A DNA stretch of 7,096 nucleotides from Methylotenera sp. GTDB taxonomy: Bacteria > Pseudomonadota > Gammaproteobacteria > Burkholderiales > Methylophilaceae. The translations under genes and the position numbers were made by a program. Below are positions 1 to 6,578 of the stretch, piece after piece. The first letter of the stretch is position 1. Each line of letters begins with the position of its first letter. The DNA lies in NCBI GenBank assembly GCA_027487055.1, contig JAIYEJ010000094.1, positions 1-7,096 of the forward strand, in the 5' to 3' direction. The notes below the pieces were generated by a model. That model was not told the origin of the DNA. It was given only the letters and a program-made list of their open reading frames with translations, and did no database searches.

Positions 1-273
1 AAGTAAGAATTCCATCACACTTTGTTGCGCTTCTACCGCTTCTTTACTGCGTGTAAAAATCTTCATACCATCTGCAACGGGGGTTGCACAAGCAGGCAAT
101 GGCTTAGCAAACTTATCAACTTGCACTAAACACATGCGGCAGTTAGCGGCGACAGATAATTTTTTATGGTAGCAAAAACGCGGAATTGGAATACCGATTT
201 TGTCAGTCGCATCAATAATGGTGCTGCCGTATTCGACTTCGAGTGCTTTACCGTCTATTTCTATATTGACCAT
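1..273 (-). CDS. nuoG: NADH-quinone oxidoreductase subunit G, N-terminal 91 residues (partial)
   Basis: This is the 5' end of the gene for the large iron-sulfur subunit of complex I, which passes electrons from NADH along a chain of clusters in the cytoplasmic N module. The gene runs off the left edge, so only 91 codons are visible. The segment is the ferredoxin-like 2Fe-2S domain. Cys34, Cys45, Cys48 and Cys62 (RFCYH, NCRMC and PAC contexts) match the four ligands of cluster N1b. The ATG lies 14 bases after the nuoF stop, and the protein opens MVNIEIDGK as in proteobacterial NuoG; the ribosome binding site is weak (GGGT region upstream). The 4Fe-4S and molybdopterin-oxidoreductase-like domains expected further on lie outside the window. 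Identification rests on the cysteine spacing and the position after nuoF. Confidence 0.95.
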   Translation of the reverse strand, partial: MVNIEIDGKALEVEYGSTIIDATDKIGIPIPRFCYHKKLSVAANCRMCLVQVDKFAKPLPACATPVADGMKIFTRSKEAVEAQQSVMEFLL

Positions 274-287
274 ATTTATTTACCCAG

Positions 288-1778
288 CTACTTACCATCT
301 ACCATGCTTTTACCATGCAGAATGTAGTATTCAAATTCTGCTCTAAAATGCTTAATAAAGCTCAACACCGGCGTCGCAGCTGCATCTCCAAGCGCGCAAA
401 TCGTCCGCCCAGAAATATTATTGCTCACACTGGTTAAGAGCTCTAAATCTTCCATTTTGCCCTGTCCTTCGGTAATGCGATTAATCACGCGATATACCCA
501 ACCTGTCCCTTCACGGCATGGCGTACATTGACCACAGCTTTCTTCATAAAAAAAGTAGCTCAGGCGTTTTAATGTTTTTACCATACAAGTGGTTTCATCC
601 ATCACAATCATTGAACCAGCGCCTAGACTAGAGCCCGCTTTACTCAAGCTATCGTAATCCATTTTTGCATTTGAAATCATCTCAGCCGTCATTACTGCTG
701 TAGATGGGCCGCCTGGAATCACCGCTTTTAGCTTACGGCCTTTCCAAACACCACCCGCCATCTCTAATAACTCAGCAAATGATGTACCCATTTTAATTTC
801 ATAATTTCCAGGTTTTTCTACGTGACCAGACACAGAAAATAGTTTGGTACCCCCTGAGTTTGGCACGCCTAAGTCGGCAAACGCTTTGCCACCATTCTCT
901 AAAATCCACGGTATTGAGGTAAAGCTTTCCGTATTATTCACATTGGTAGGTTTGCCAAATACACCAAAACTCGCTGGGAACGGCGGTTTAAAACGTGGCT
1001 GTCCTTTTTTACCTTCTATCGACTCAATTAGCGCGGTCTCTTCGCCTCAAATATAAGCACCATAGCCATGGACTGCATACAAATCGAAGCTAAAATTACT
1101 ACCGAATATATGTTCACCGATATAGCCTGCTTTTCTAGCTTCAGCAAGGGCGGCTTCAAACACTTCATAATCTTGCCAAATCTCGCCATGAATATAGTTA
1201 TAACCCACGCGCGCACCCAATGTATATGCCGCAATCGCCATTCCTTCAATCAACTGGTGTGGGTTGTAGCGAATAATATCACGGTCTTTAAATGTGCCCG
1301 GCTCACCCTCGTCCGAATTACACACGATATATTTAATGCCATCAAAATAACGCGGCATAAAACTCCACTTAAGACCAGTAGGAAAGCCCGCACCACCTCG
1401 CCCACGCAAACCTGAAGCCTTTACTTCTGCAATGATATCAACCGCTTTTTTGCGCTCTGAAATAATCTTTTTTAACTGTCTATATCCACCAAGTTTTTCG
1501 TAGGTTGCTAACGTTGCAGGATTTTTTTCAGTGAGTGTTCTCAAACACAGCAAAGTTTGACCCTTTGCGCTTGTTTTTACTGGAGTTGCGTCTTTTGCTG
1601 GCGCCTTAATTTTTGCTGGTGCCTTAACTTTTGCTGTTGCCTTAACTTTTGCTGGCGCCTTAATTTTTATTGCAGTCTCAGTTGAGGCTATATCCACCTT
1701 GGTTTTAGGCGCGGCTTTTACCTTAGTTTTCACTTCGGAAGTTTTTACGTCTTTTGGTTTTAATTGTTTGGTCGCCAT
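288..1778 (-). CDS. nuoF: NADH-quinone oxidoreductase subunit F (NADH/FMN subunit), interrupted by an in-frame TGA
   Basis: NuoF binds NADH and FMN, takes the hydride and feeds electrons to cluster N3. The whole frame is 496 codons counting one internal TGA at codon 244. Residues 123-141 hold the glycine-rich flavin/NADH motif ([13 protein letters not shown]), 154-168 the [14 protein letters not shown] motif, and Cys415, Cys418, Cys421 ([11 protein letters not shown]) plus Cys461 (TICALG) are the N3 ligands. The TGA replaces the family's conserved Cys in GAYICGEETAL; the frame on both sides is undamaged, so only one base is abnormal. If TGA is read as stop, a 243-residue product without N3 results. 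The ATG overlaps the nuoE TAA by one base, suggesting coupling. The first 75 or so residues form a Lys/Ala/Pro-rich extension absent from typical NuoF (about 420-430 residues); the remaining 421 codons match the usual size. The family call is certain; whether the gene is functional is open. Confidence 0.93.
1047..1049 (-). other. In-frame TGA at the conserved Cys codon of nuoF
   Basis: The plus strand reads tca here, so the nuoF message reads UGA between GAYI and [12 protein letters not shown]. Homologues have Cys (TGC or TGT) at this point, so one substitution in the third codon position explains the change. nuoA and nuoC in this window end in TGA and the genes use TGG for Trp, so TGA is a normal stop in this genome. 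The downstream 252 codons keep the family sequence, with no sign of decay. Confidence 0.9.
1597..1668 (-). repeat. Four tandem 18-bp units in the 5' part of nuoF
   Basis: Four contiguous 18-bp units lie at 1597-1614, 1615-1632, 1633-1650 and 1651-1668. On the plus strand the first and last are identical (GCTGGCGCCTTAATTTTT); the middle two differ at a few positions. In nuoF they encode six-residue units [18 protein letters not shown] and KIKAPA. Differences are synonymous or conservative (I/V, P/T), as expected for a translated repeat. A degenerate fifth unit may precede them at 1579-1596. The 18-bp period preserves frame, so copy-number change would alter length without disrupting nuoF. Confidence 0.9.
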
Positions 1779-2251
1779 TATTTTAAATCTTTCAATATGG
1801 CATCTACACGTTCAGGCGTTAAAAACTCATACATGGTGTGATTATTGACAGTCATTAATGGCGCGCCTCCGCATGCACCCATGCACTCGCCCTCTTTAAG
1901 ACAGAATTTTCCATCTTCTGAAATTTCGTTAAAGCCAATACCCAGCTTGCTTTGCAGGTGATGAACAATCGAATCACTATCTCGCAACATACAAGAAATG
2001 TTGGTACACACCGTAATTTTGTATTGTCCGACAGGCTCCAGATCATACATATTGTAAAAAGTAGCTACTTCCATCGCAGCGATTTCTGGCATGCGTAAAT
2101 AATCAGCAACTTCAGAAATGCTTTCTTTAGATAACCATCCACGTTCAGTTTGTACAATACGAAGCGCAGACATCACTGCCGCCTGCCTTTGCTCCGCAGG
2201 ATATTTGGTGATTTCGTAATCAATTTTTTCTATAGATTCTTTACTTAACAT
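1778..2251 (-). CDS. nuoE: NADH-quinone oxidoreductase subunit E (24 kDa, 2Fe-2S)
   Basis: NuoE is the thioredoxin-fold 2Fe-2S subunit that pairs with NuoF in the NADH-oxidising N module of complex I. The 157-residue product has the normal length. Cys82 and Cys87 (VCTNISC) and Cys123 and Cys127 ([10 protein letters not shown]) give the C-x4-C and C-x3-C pattern that binds cluster N1a, an off-path cluster close to the flavin. The N-terminal helical region (residues 1-70, including EVATFYNMY) is typical. The ATG follows the nuoD TAG after three bases, and its own TAA overlaps the nuoF ATG by one base, so translation is probably coupled in both directions. All ligands are present and nothing looks broken. 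Confidence 0.97.
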   Translation of the reverse strand: MLSKESIEKIDYEITKYPAEQRQAAVMSALRIVQTERGWLSKESISEVADYLRMPEIAAMEVATFYNMYDLEPVGQYKITVCTNISCMLRDSDSIVHHLQSKLGIGFNEISEDGKFCLKEGECMGACGGAPLMTVNNHTMYEFLTPERVDAILKDLK

Positions 2252-2254
2252 GCT

Positions 2255-3508
2255 CTATCTATCTATTTCGCCAAAAACAATATCTTGCGTACCTATAATC
2301 GCCACCAAATCAGCAATCATATGCCCACGCACCATTTCATCTAACGCTGAAATATGCGCAAAACCTGGTGCACGAATTTTTAAACGATACGGCTTATTTG
2401 CCCCATCTGAGACCATATAGATTCCAAACTCGCCTTTAGGATGCTCCACTGCAGCATAAACCTCACCTGCTGGCACATGAAAGCCCTCAGTGAAAAGTTT
2501 AAAGTGATGAATCATGTCTTCTATATTGGTTTTCATGCTCTCACGGTCTGGAGGCGCTACTTTGTTATCCATTGTAATTACTGGGCCAGGATTAGCGCGC
2601 AACCAATCAACACACTGTTTAATAATGCTGTTGGATTGCCTAAATTCTTCTATCCGCACTAAATAGCGGTCATAACAATCGCCATTTACCCCTACAGGCA
2701 CATCAAAATCTAAATCGGCGTATACCTCATAAGGTTGTTTTTTGCGTAAATCCCACTCAATCCCAGAACCACGCAACATCGGGCCAGTCATGCCAAGCGC
2801 TAAAGCGCGCTCTGGTGAAACAACACCTACACCTACTGTGCGCTGCTTCCAGATACGATTATCTGTGAGCAAGGTTTCATACTCATCAACATAAGTTGGA
2901 AAGCGATTCGTAAAGTCTTCAATAAAATCAAGTAACGAACCTTGACGATTTTCATTGAGCTGATTAATTTCTTTTGTGCTGCGGAATTTAGTTGTTTCAT
3001 GCTGTGGCATACGGTTTGGCAAATCGCGGTAAACACCACCTGGACGATAATATGCAGCATGCATACGTGCACCTGAAACCGCTTCATAACAATCAAACAA
3101 ATCTTCGCGCTCTCTAAATGCATATAAAAATACAGTCATTGCGCCAACATCCAGCGCATGGGCACCCAACCATAGCAAATGATTTAACACGCGGGTAATT
3201 TCATCGAACATAACGCGAATATATTGCGCACGAATAGGCACTTCAATACCCATCATTTTTTCAATCGCCATGACATAAGCATGCTCATTGGCCATCATCG
3301 AGACATAGTCCAGACGATCCATATAGGGAACAGACTGAAGATATGTACGATTTTCAGCGAGCTTTTCGGTAGCACGATGCAACAAACCAATATGCGGATC
3401 TGCGCGTTGAATCACTTCACCATCAAGCTCTAACACCAAGCGCAATACGCCATGCGCTGCAGGGTGTTGAGGCCCAAAATTCATCGTATAGTTATGTATT
3501 TCAGCCAT
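2255..3508 (-). CDS. nuoD: NADH-quinone oxidoreductase subunit D (49 kDa, quinone site)
   Basis: NuoD is the NiFe-hydrogenase-like 49-kDa subunit that, with NuoB, forms the quinone-binding pocket in the Q module. The 417-residue protein begins [12 protein letters not shown] and ends GEIDR, both standard. His19 (GPQHPAAHG) and Tyr68 (RLDYVS) correspond, by their 49-residue spacing, to the His and Tyr that contact the quinone headgroup in Thermus Nqo4. The frame is open for 12 more codons upstream, but the start at 3508 is chosen because GAGGGG lies seven bases before it and homologues begin there. It overlaps the end of nuoC by 8 bp. NuoC and NuoD are separate here, unlike the fused NuoCD of Escherichia coli. 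Confidence 0.97.
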   Translation of the reverse strand: MAEIHNYTMNFGPQHPAAHGVLRLVLELDGEVIQRADPHIGLLHRATEKLAENRTYLQSVPYMDRLDYVSMMANEHAYVMAIEKMMGIEVPIRAQYIRVMFDEITRVLNHLLWLGAHALDVGAMTVFLYAFREREDLFDCYEAVSGARMHAAYYRPGGVYRDLPNRMPQHETTKFRSTKEINQLNENRQGSLLDFIEDFTNRFPTYVDEYETLLTDNRIWKQRTVGVGVVSPERALALGMTGPMLRGSGIEWDLRKKQPYEVYADLDFDVPVGVNGDCYDRYLVRIEEFRQSNSIIKQCVDWLRANPGPVITMDNKVAPPDRESMKTNIEDMIHHFKLFTEGFHVPAGEVYAAVEHPKGEFGIYMVSDGANKPYRLKIRAPGFAHISALDEMVRGHMIADLVAIIGTQDIVFGEIDR

Positions 3509-4097
3509 TATGAAACCCCTCGTCGCGAATGACGCGAGGAACATTATTGCGTAGCTCGATTGAAACTGGTTGATATACCACGCGTTGTTGCTCAGGGTCG
3601 TAACGCATTTCTACATTGCCTACCATCGGAAAGTCTTTACGGAACGGATGACCCACAAAACCGTAATCAGTTAAAATGCGGCGCAAATCTGGGTGATTTT
3701 CAAACATAATGCCAAACAAGTCAAAAGCCTCTCGCTCGTACCAATTTGCAACAGGCCAAATATCTACCAACGTTGGCAATACAGGAAAATCTTCATCTTC
3801 TGCAAAAACACGCAAACGTAAACGCTGGTTTAAACTCACAGATAATAAATGCAACACTACCGCAAAACGTGCACCCTCATAGGTACCATCAGCATAATCA
3901 CTATAATCCACACCACTTAAATCAATCAGTTGTTCAAATTTAAGCTCAGCGTGATTATGTAGTTTTGCGCAAACTTCGAGCATATCAGCCACCTTGCATT
4001 CAACCGTAATCTCGCCCAAGGCAATAGTAAGCTTTGTGATATTGACACCTAAAGCGAGTTTTACTTGTGCTGATAGTAATTCTAATTTAGTGGCCAT
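3501..4097 (-). CDS. nuoC: NADH-quinone oxidoreductase subunit C (30 kDa)
   Basis: NuoC is the cluster-free 30-kDa subunit of the peripheral arm, packed against NuoD and NuoB in the Q module. The 198-residue protein carries the family signature at about residues 121-157 ([27 protein letters not shown]). The start at 4097 ([11 protein letters not shown]) gives the usual betaproteobacterial length and leaves five bases after the nuoB TAA. The frame is open for 30 more codons to an ATG at 4187, but that would overlap nuoB by 85 bp and adds residues not seen in the family. No strong ribosome binding site precedes 4097 (the leader is A-rich), so coupling to nuoB is likely. The TGA stop overlaps the nuoD start by 8 bp. 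Confidence 0.95.
   Translation of the reverse strand: MATKLELLSAQVKLALGVNITKLTIALGEITVECKVADMLEVCAKLHNHAELKFEQLIDLSGVDYSDYADGTYEGARFAVVLHLLSVSLNQRLRLRVFAEDEDFPVLPTLVDIWPVANWYEREAFDLFGIMFENHPDLRRILTDYGFVGHPFRKDFPMVGNVEMRYDPEQQRVVYQPVSIELRNNVPRVIRDEGFHNG
3516..3521 (-). promoter_or_regulatory. Ribosome binding site of nuoD (GAGGGG)
   Basis: GAGGGG on the minus strand lies seven bases before the ATG at 3508, inside the last codons of nuoC. It decides the start of nuoD against the in-frame ATG 12 codons upstream, and it places nuoD initiation within translated nuoC sequence, favouring coupling. Confidence 0.7.
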
Positions 4098-4102
4098 ATT
4101 TT

Positions 4103-4579
4103 TTAGCGCGCAATCGTATTCGTTCTTCTGATTTTCTTCTGTAACTGGATAATGCCGTAGAGTAAAGCCTCTGCGGTTGGCGGGCAACCTGGCACATACA
4201 CATCAACGGGCACGATACGATCACAACCACGCACCACCGCATAAGAGTAATGATAATAACCCCCGCCATTAGCGCATGACCCCATCGAGATTACCCAGCG
4301 CGGCTCAGCCATTTGGTCGTAAACTTTACGTAAAGCTGGGGCCATTTTATTCACGAGCGTGCCTGCGACTATCATCACATCAGACTGACGCGGACTACCC
4401 CGAAACACAATACCAAAACGGTCTAAATCGTAGCGTGACGCGCCTGCGTGCATCATCTCAACTGCGCAACAAGCAAGCCCAAAAGTCATCGGCCACATGG
4501 ATCCAGTGCGCGTGTAATTAATCACTGTATCTAGCGTTGTGGTTACAAACCCTTTTTCTAATACACCTTCAATACTCAT
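4103..4579 (-). CDS. nuoB: NADH-quinone oxidoreductase subunit B (PSST, cluster N2)
   Basis: NuoB holds N2, the last 4Fe-4S cluster in the chain, and passes electrons to quinone at the interface with NuoD. The 158-residue product has the four ligands in the characteristic arrangement: adjacent Cys37-Cys38 ([10 protein letters not shown]), Cys102 (MGSCANGGG) and Cys132 ([12 protein letters not shown]). The [16 protein letters not shown] segment at about 59-74 is also typical. The ATG lies four bases after the nuoA stop with GGGA about eight bases upstream. It is a peripheral-arm protein with no membrane segment. All key residues are present and the length is normal for betaproteobacteria. Confidence 0.97.
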   Translation of the reverse strand: MSIEGVLEKGFVTTTLDTVINYTRTGSMWPMTFGLACCAVEMMHAGASRYDLDRFGIVFRGSPRQSDVMIVAGTLVNKMAPALRKVYDQMAEPRWVISMGSCANGGGYYHYSYAVVRGCDRIVPVDVYVPGCPPTAEALLYGIIQLQKKIRRTNTIAR

Positions 4580-4583
4580 TTAA

Positions 4584-4940
4584 TCAATCCCATTCTAGCG
4601 CACCTTTCACCCACTCATAGATGAAACCGACCACAAGCACACCTAAAAACAGCATCATGGCCAAAAATCCAGCCAAGCCAATTTCTTGCAGCACAACTGC
4701 CCAAGGGAATAAAAACGCAATTTCAAGATCGAATAAAATAAAAAGGATAGCTACGAGATAATAGCGTACGTCAAATTTCATACGCGCATCTTCAAAGGCT
4801 TCAAAGCCACATTCGTAAGGAGAGTTTTTTTCTAAATCAGGCTTATGTGGAGACACCAATTTACCTAAAATAAGGGGAGCGAGACCTACCCCCAAGCCCA
4901 CGAGGATAAACATCAATATAGGAAAATAATTTTCTAGCAC
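4584..4940 (-). CDS. nuoA: NADH-quinone oxidoreductase subunit A (membrane subunit)
   Basis: NuoA is the small membrane subunit (ND3 homologue) next to the quinone channel at the joint of the two arms. The 118-residue protein shows three membrane segments at about 5-27, 60-82 and 88-109. Between the first two is the conserved loop [17 protein letters not shown]; its Cys44 corresponds to the ND3 loop Cys whose exposure reports the active/deactive state in mitochondria. Segment 2 carries the acidic [11 protein letters not shown] motif. The start codon is GTG; a TAG two codons upstream in frame rules out any longer form, and GGGG lies seven bases before the GTG. A small inverted repeat lies between GGGG and the start. 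It is the first gene of the nuo operon. Confidence 0.96.
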   Translation of the reverse strand: MLENYFPILMFILVGLGVGLAPLILGKLVSPHKPDLEKNSPYECGFEAFEDARMKFDVRYYLVAILFILFDLEIAFLFPWAVVLQEIGLAGFLAMMLFLGVLVVGFIYEWVKGALEWD

Positions 4941-4947
4941 TTGCTAG
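4934..4947 (-). promoter_or_regulatory. Small inverted repeat overlapping the nuoA GTG start
   Basis: A perfect 5-bp stem (CTAGC / GCTAG) with a four-base loop (AAGT on the minus strand) spans the start of nuoA. The G and U of the GUG start fall in the loop and its last G in the stem; the GGGG ribosome binding site ends directly at the foot of the stem. Such a fold could lower initiation, but the stem is short and may be chance. Confidence 0.35.
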
Positions 4948-5144
4948 CCCCAAACTTAACTACTTAAAATTAGAAATCAATAACGATAACTTTCGGTATT
5001 GCATTATTTTTACATATTTTTATTGCAAAGTTACTACAAACATCACAGGAATTAGGGCTTAATTCACCGCTTTATGATAGTTTTTCTAATATTTGGTTCG
5101 CTATATCACTACTGTTAATAAATTAAAAGCATTTACACTAACTT
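4941..5144 (-). other. AT-rich leader between tRNA-Leu and nuoA
   Basis: These 204 bases hold no convincing gene. They should contain the tRNA 3' trailer and perhaps a nuo promoter, but no -35/-10 pair stands out. The best I can place is TTGTAG then TATGTA, 17 bases apart, at about 5039-5011 on the minus strand, only half matching consensus on each box. The stretch at about 4997-5030 is very AT-rich and contains a direct repeat tattgca (plus strand, 4997-5003 and 5021-5027). No hairpin plus T-run terminator follows the tRNA, so read-through from secG and the tRNA into nuo is possible. Confidence 0.5.
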
Positions 5145-5229
5145 TGGTGCCGACGGAGAGACTCGAACTCTCACGACTTTCGTCACAGCCACCTCAAGGC
5201 TGCGTGTCTACCAATTCCACCACGACGGC
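5145..5229 (-). tRNA. tRNA-Leu (anticodon GAG)
   Basis: An 85-base class II tRNA reads CUU and CUC leucine codons. On the minus strand the acceptor begins GCCGTCG, the D arm contains AATTGGTAGA, the anticodon stem CAGCC/GGCTG encloses loop TTGAGGT (anticodon GAG), a variable arm GAC-GAAA-GTC follows, then the T arm GAGAG-TTCGAGT-CTCTC and a genome-encoded CCA. The long variable arm and the A discriminator base fit leucine. One acceptor pair is wrong: position 5 is U and its partner position 68 is also U. A GAG leucine tRNA after secG is also the arrangement of leuU in Escherichia coli. It is probably processed from the secG or nuo transcript. Confidence 0.97.
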
Positions 5230-5258
5230 AAGTTCAAGGCTTTACACCTTAATCCCAA

Positions 5259-5273
5259 CCCAATTTAATTGGG
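5259..5273 (-). promoter_or_regulatory. Inverted repeat around the secG stop codon
   Basis: A perfect 6-bp stem CCCAAT / ATTGGG encloses the secG stop codon TAA as a three-base loop. No T-run follows on the minus strand, so it is not a canonical intrinsic terminator. It lies 30 bases before the tRNA-Leu 5' end and could be a 3' stability or processing element; chance is possible. Confidence 0.35.
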
Positions 5274-5639
5274 GATATCTTTCGCAGCACTGCCAGCTGG
5301 AATTGCATCTGCCGGCTTAGTTTCAGCGGGCTTTGTTTCTGTAGGTTTATCCATATCCGACTTCACTTCTAGCGTTTGCGTAGCTTTAATCACGCTACCA
5401 TTTCCTGAGCGATGGCTCGCCATATAAGCCAGCGTAAGGCTAGTTGCAAAAAACACAGCAACACAAACTGCGGTTGCTTTACTCATAAAATTAGATGAGC
5501 CGCTTACACCAAACAAACTGCCAGATGCACCACTGCCAAAAGCAGCGCCCATGTCAGCGCCTTTGCCATGTTGCAATAGCACCAAGCCAATGACGCCTGC
5601 TGCGGCGATGATATGAATTACTGTGACTAAATTTTCCAT
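5265..5639 (-). CDS. secG: Protein-export membrane protein SecG
   Basis: SecG is the small accessory subunit of the SecYEG translocon and assists SecA-driven export across the inner membrane. The 124-residue protein has two membrane segments at about 3-22 and 54-74, joined by the family hallmark LLQHGKGADMGAAFGSG and then GSLFG (residues 21-44). After segment 2 comes a hydrophilic tail of about 50 residues, rich in Lys, Pro, Thr and Ala, with a short internal repeat (ETKPAETKPADA, 101-112) and no recognisable domain; such tails vary among SecG proteins. The ATG at 5639 has AAGG eight bases upstream and lies 48 bases after tpiA, suggesting co-transcription. The following gene is tRNA-Leu(GAG), the familiar proteobacterial neighbour. 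Confidence 0.96.
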   Translation of the reverse strand: MENLVTVIHIIAAAGVIGLVLLQHGKGADMGAAFGSGASGSLFGVSGSSNFMSKATAVCVAVFFATSLTLAYMASHRSGNGSVIKATQTLEVKSDMDKPTETKPAETKPADAIPAGSAAKDIPN

Positions 5640-5665
5640 CTTACAAACCTTTGTTATCTAAGCGT

Positions 5666-5687
5666 CTTAGGTATTGCAAATACTAAG
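5666..5687 (-). promoter_or_regulatory. Stem-loop immediately after the tpiA stop codon
   Basis: Directly after the tpiA TAA the minus strand can form a 9-bp stem (CTTAG and TATT pairing with AATA and CTAAG) with one bulged C and a three-base TGC loop. What follows (ACGCTTAGATAAC) is not a T-run, so it is not a standard intrinsic terminator. In the 48-base gap before secG it could be a processing or 3' stability element that lets tpiA and secG be expressed at different levels. Confidence 0.45.
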
Positions 5688-6473
5688 TTAATTTGCTTTC
5701 TCAGCCGCTTGGCAAATACCTTCAAATTCTTTCGCATTGAGCGAGCACTTTCCAATCAGCCCGCCATCTATGTTTGAAACTTCAAATAATTGTACCGCAT
5801 TTTGAGGGTTTACGCTGCCTCCATAAAGAATTTTTAAGCGATTCCCCACGTTATTATTGAGTGCAGAAATTTTATTGCGAATAAACTGGTGCATGCTTTT
5901 TGCCTGTGCTGGTGTTGCCGCCAAACCAGTCCCAATCGCCCAAATGGGTTCATATGAAATCACTGCATCAACAAATACATCAGGCCCATAGAGTTTAATA
6001 ATGGTATCAAGTTGTTTACCAACTACCATTTCCATTACACCTGCTTCACGCTCAATCAGAGTCTCGCCCACGCAAAGAATCGGCGTGAGCCCATGATTCT
6101 TAGCGGTTACAAATTTTTTCGCAATATTTTCATCAGATTCACAATAAGCGGTACTTCGTTCTGAGTGCCCAATAATCACGTAGCGTGCAGCAAAGTCTTT
6201 CAGCATGGCAGCACTCACTTCACCAGTAAACGCTCCAATTTCTTCTTTGGCTAAGTTCTGCGCACCCCAAGCAATATCAGTATCCTGCAACAGACTCTGC
6301 AACTGGGCAAGATAGGGATAAGGTGCGCACACCACCACTTGCGTATTTTTTAAGTTAGAAATTGTTGCAACAAAGTCCTTAAGCAAAGTTTCATTTTGCT
6401 TGAGATTGCCATGCATTTTCCAATTAGCAACTACCAGCTTTTTGAAGGATTTTTGTTTGAGTGTTTGAGTCAT
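5688..6473 (-). CDS. tpiA: Triosephosphate isomerase
   Basis: This cytoplasmic enzyme interconverts dihydroxyacetone phosphate and glyceraldehyde 3-phosphate in glycolysis and gluconeogenesis, and in sugar-phosphate pathways that feed them. The 261-residue protein is a complete TIM barrel: Asn17 and Lys19 (ANWKMHGN), electrophile His103 (IIGHSERS), catalytic base Glu175 (YEPIWAIGTG, continuing into the flexible loop 6), and the phosphate-binding ILYGGSVNPQN (215-225) and DGGLIGK segments. The start at 6473 (MTQTLKQKSF) is preferred; the frame is open 25 codons further to an ATG at 6548, but those residues are Arg/Lys-rich and unlike the family. The chosen start is slightly longer than the usual 250 residues. 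It lies 99 bases after nagZ and 48 before secG. Confidence 0.96.
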   Translation of the reverse strand: MTQTLKQKSFKKLVVANWKMHGNLKQNETLLKDFVATISNLKNTQVVVCAPYPYLAQLQSLLQDTDIAWGAQNLAKEEIGAFTGEVSAAMLKDFAARYVIIGHSERSTAYCESDENIAKKFVTAKNHGLTPILCVGETLIEREAGVMEMVVGKQLDTIIKLYGPDVFVDAVISYEPIWAIGTGLAATPAQAKSMHQFIRNKISALNNNVGNRLKILYGGSVNPQNAVQLFEVSNIDGGLIGKCSLNAKEFEGICQAAEKAN

Positions 6474-6565
6474 GACTTTCTTTGATTTAAGCGCCAATTC
6501 ACCTAATGCATTGGCCCGAATTCTACGCCCACGCCCTAATTTCCTCAATTTAATACATACTTAAC

Positions 6566-6578
6566 GCTTAAATTAAGC
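6566..6578 (-). repeat. 13-bp palindrome spanning the nagZ stop codon
   Basis: GCTTAA and TTAAGC flank one central base, and the nagZ TAA (6573-6575) lies inside. As RNA it allows a 5-bp stem with a three-base loop. No T-run follows, so it is not a clear terminator; as DNA it could be a small operator for tpiA. The 99-base nagZ-tpiA gap shows no strong promoter otherwise. Confidence 0.3.

Noticed and set aside
288..941. A separate gene starting at the GTG at 941 for the C-terminal half of NuoF
   Set aside because: The frame upstream from 942 to 1046 also encodes conserved NuoF sequence, so this is one interrupted gene; no good ribosome binding site supports a start at 941.
1047..1049. Reassigned genetic code with TGA read as an amino acid
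   Set aside because: nuoA and nuoC end in TGA at the correct family C termini, and Trp is written TGG, so TGA is an ordinary stop here.
844..1415. Plus-strand open frames across nuoF, and similar ones over nuoD, nuoC, nuoB, secG and nagZ
   Set aside because: They lie antisense to well-recognised genes, carry no family motifs and are shadows of the coding strand.
2254..2265. Three TCTA units at the nuoD-nuoE junction as a phase-variable tract
   Set aside because: Three copies are too few for efficient slippage, and part of the tract is the normal IDR-stop end of nuoD.
3509..3544. Twelve extra N-terminal codons for nuoD
   Set aside because: The ATG at 3508 has a good GAGGGG site and the usual [16 protein letters not shown] start.
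4098..4187. Thirty extra N-terminal codons for nuoC
   Set aside because: They overlap the end of nuoB in another frame and have no family similarity; the ATG at 4097 gives the normal length.
4941..5144. A defined promoter or FNR-type site for the nuo operon
   Set aside because: AT-rich sequence offers many half-matching boxes, but none matches both elements at good spacing, and I found no acceptable FNR-like palindrome.
6474..6548. Twenty-five extra N-terminal codons for tpiA
   Set aside because: Arg/Lys-rich sequence unlike the family; the ATG at 6473 is close to the core domain start and the length is already ample.
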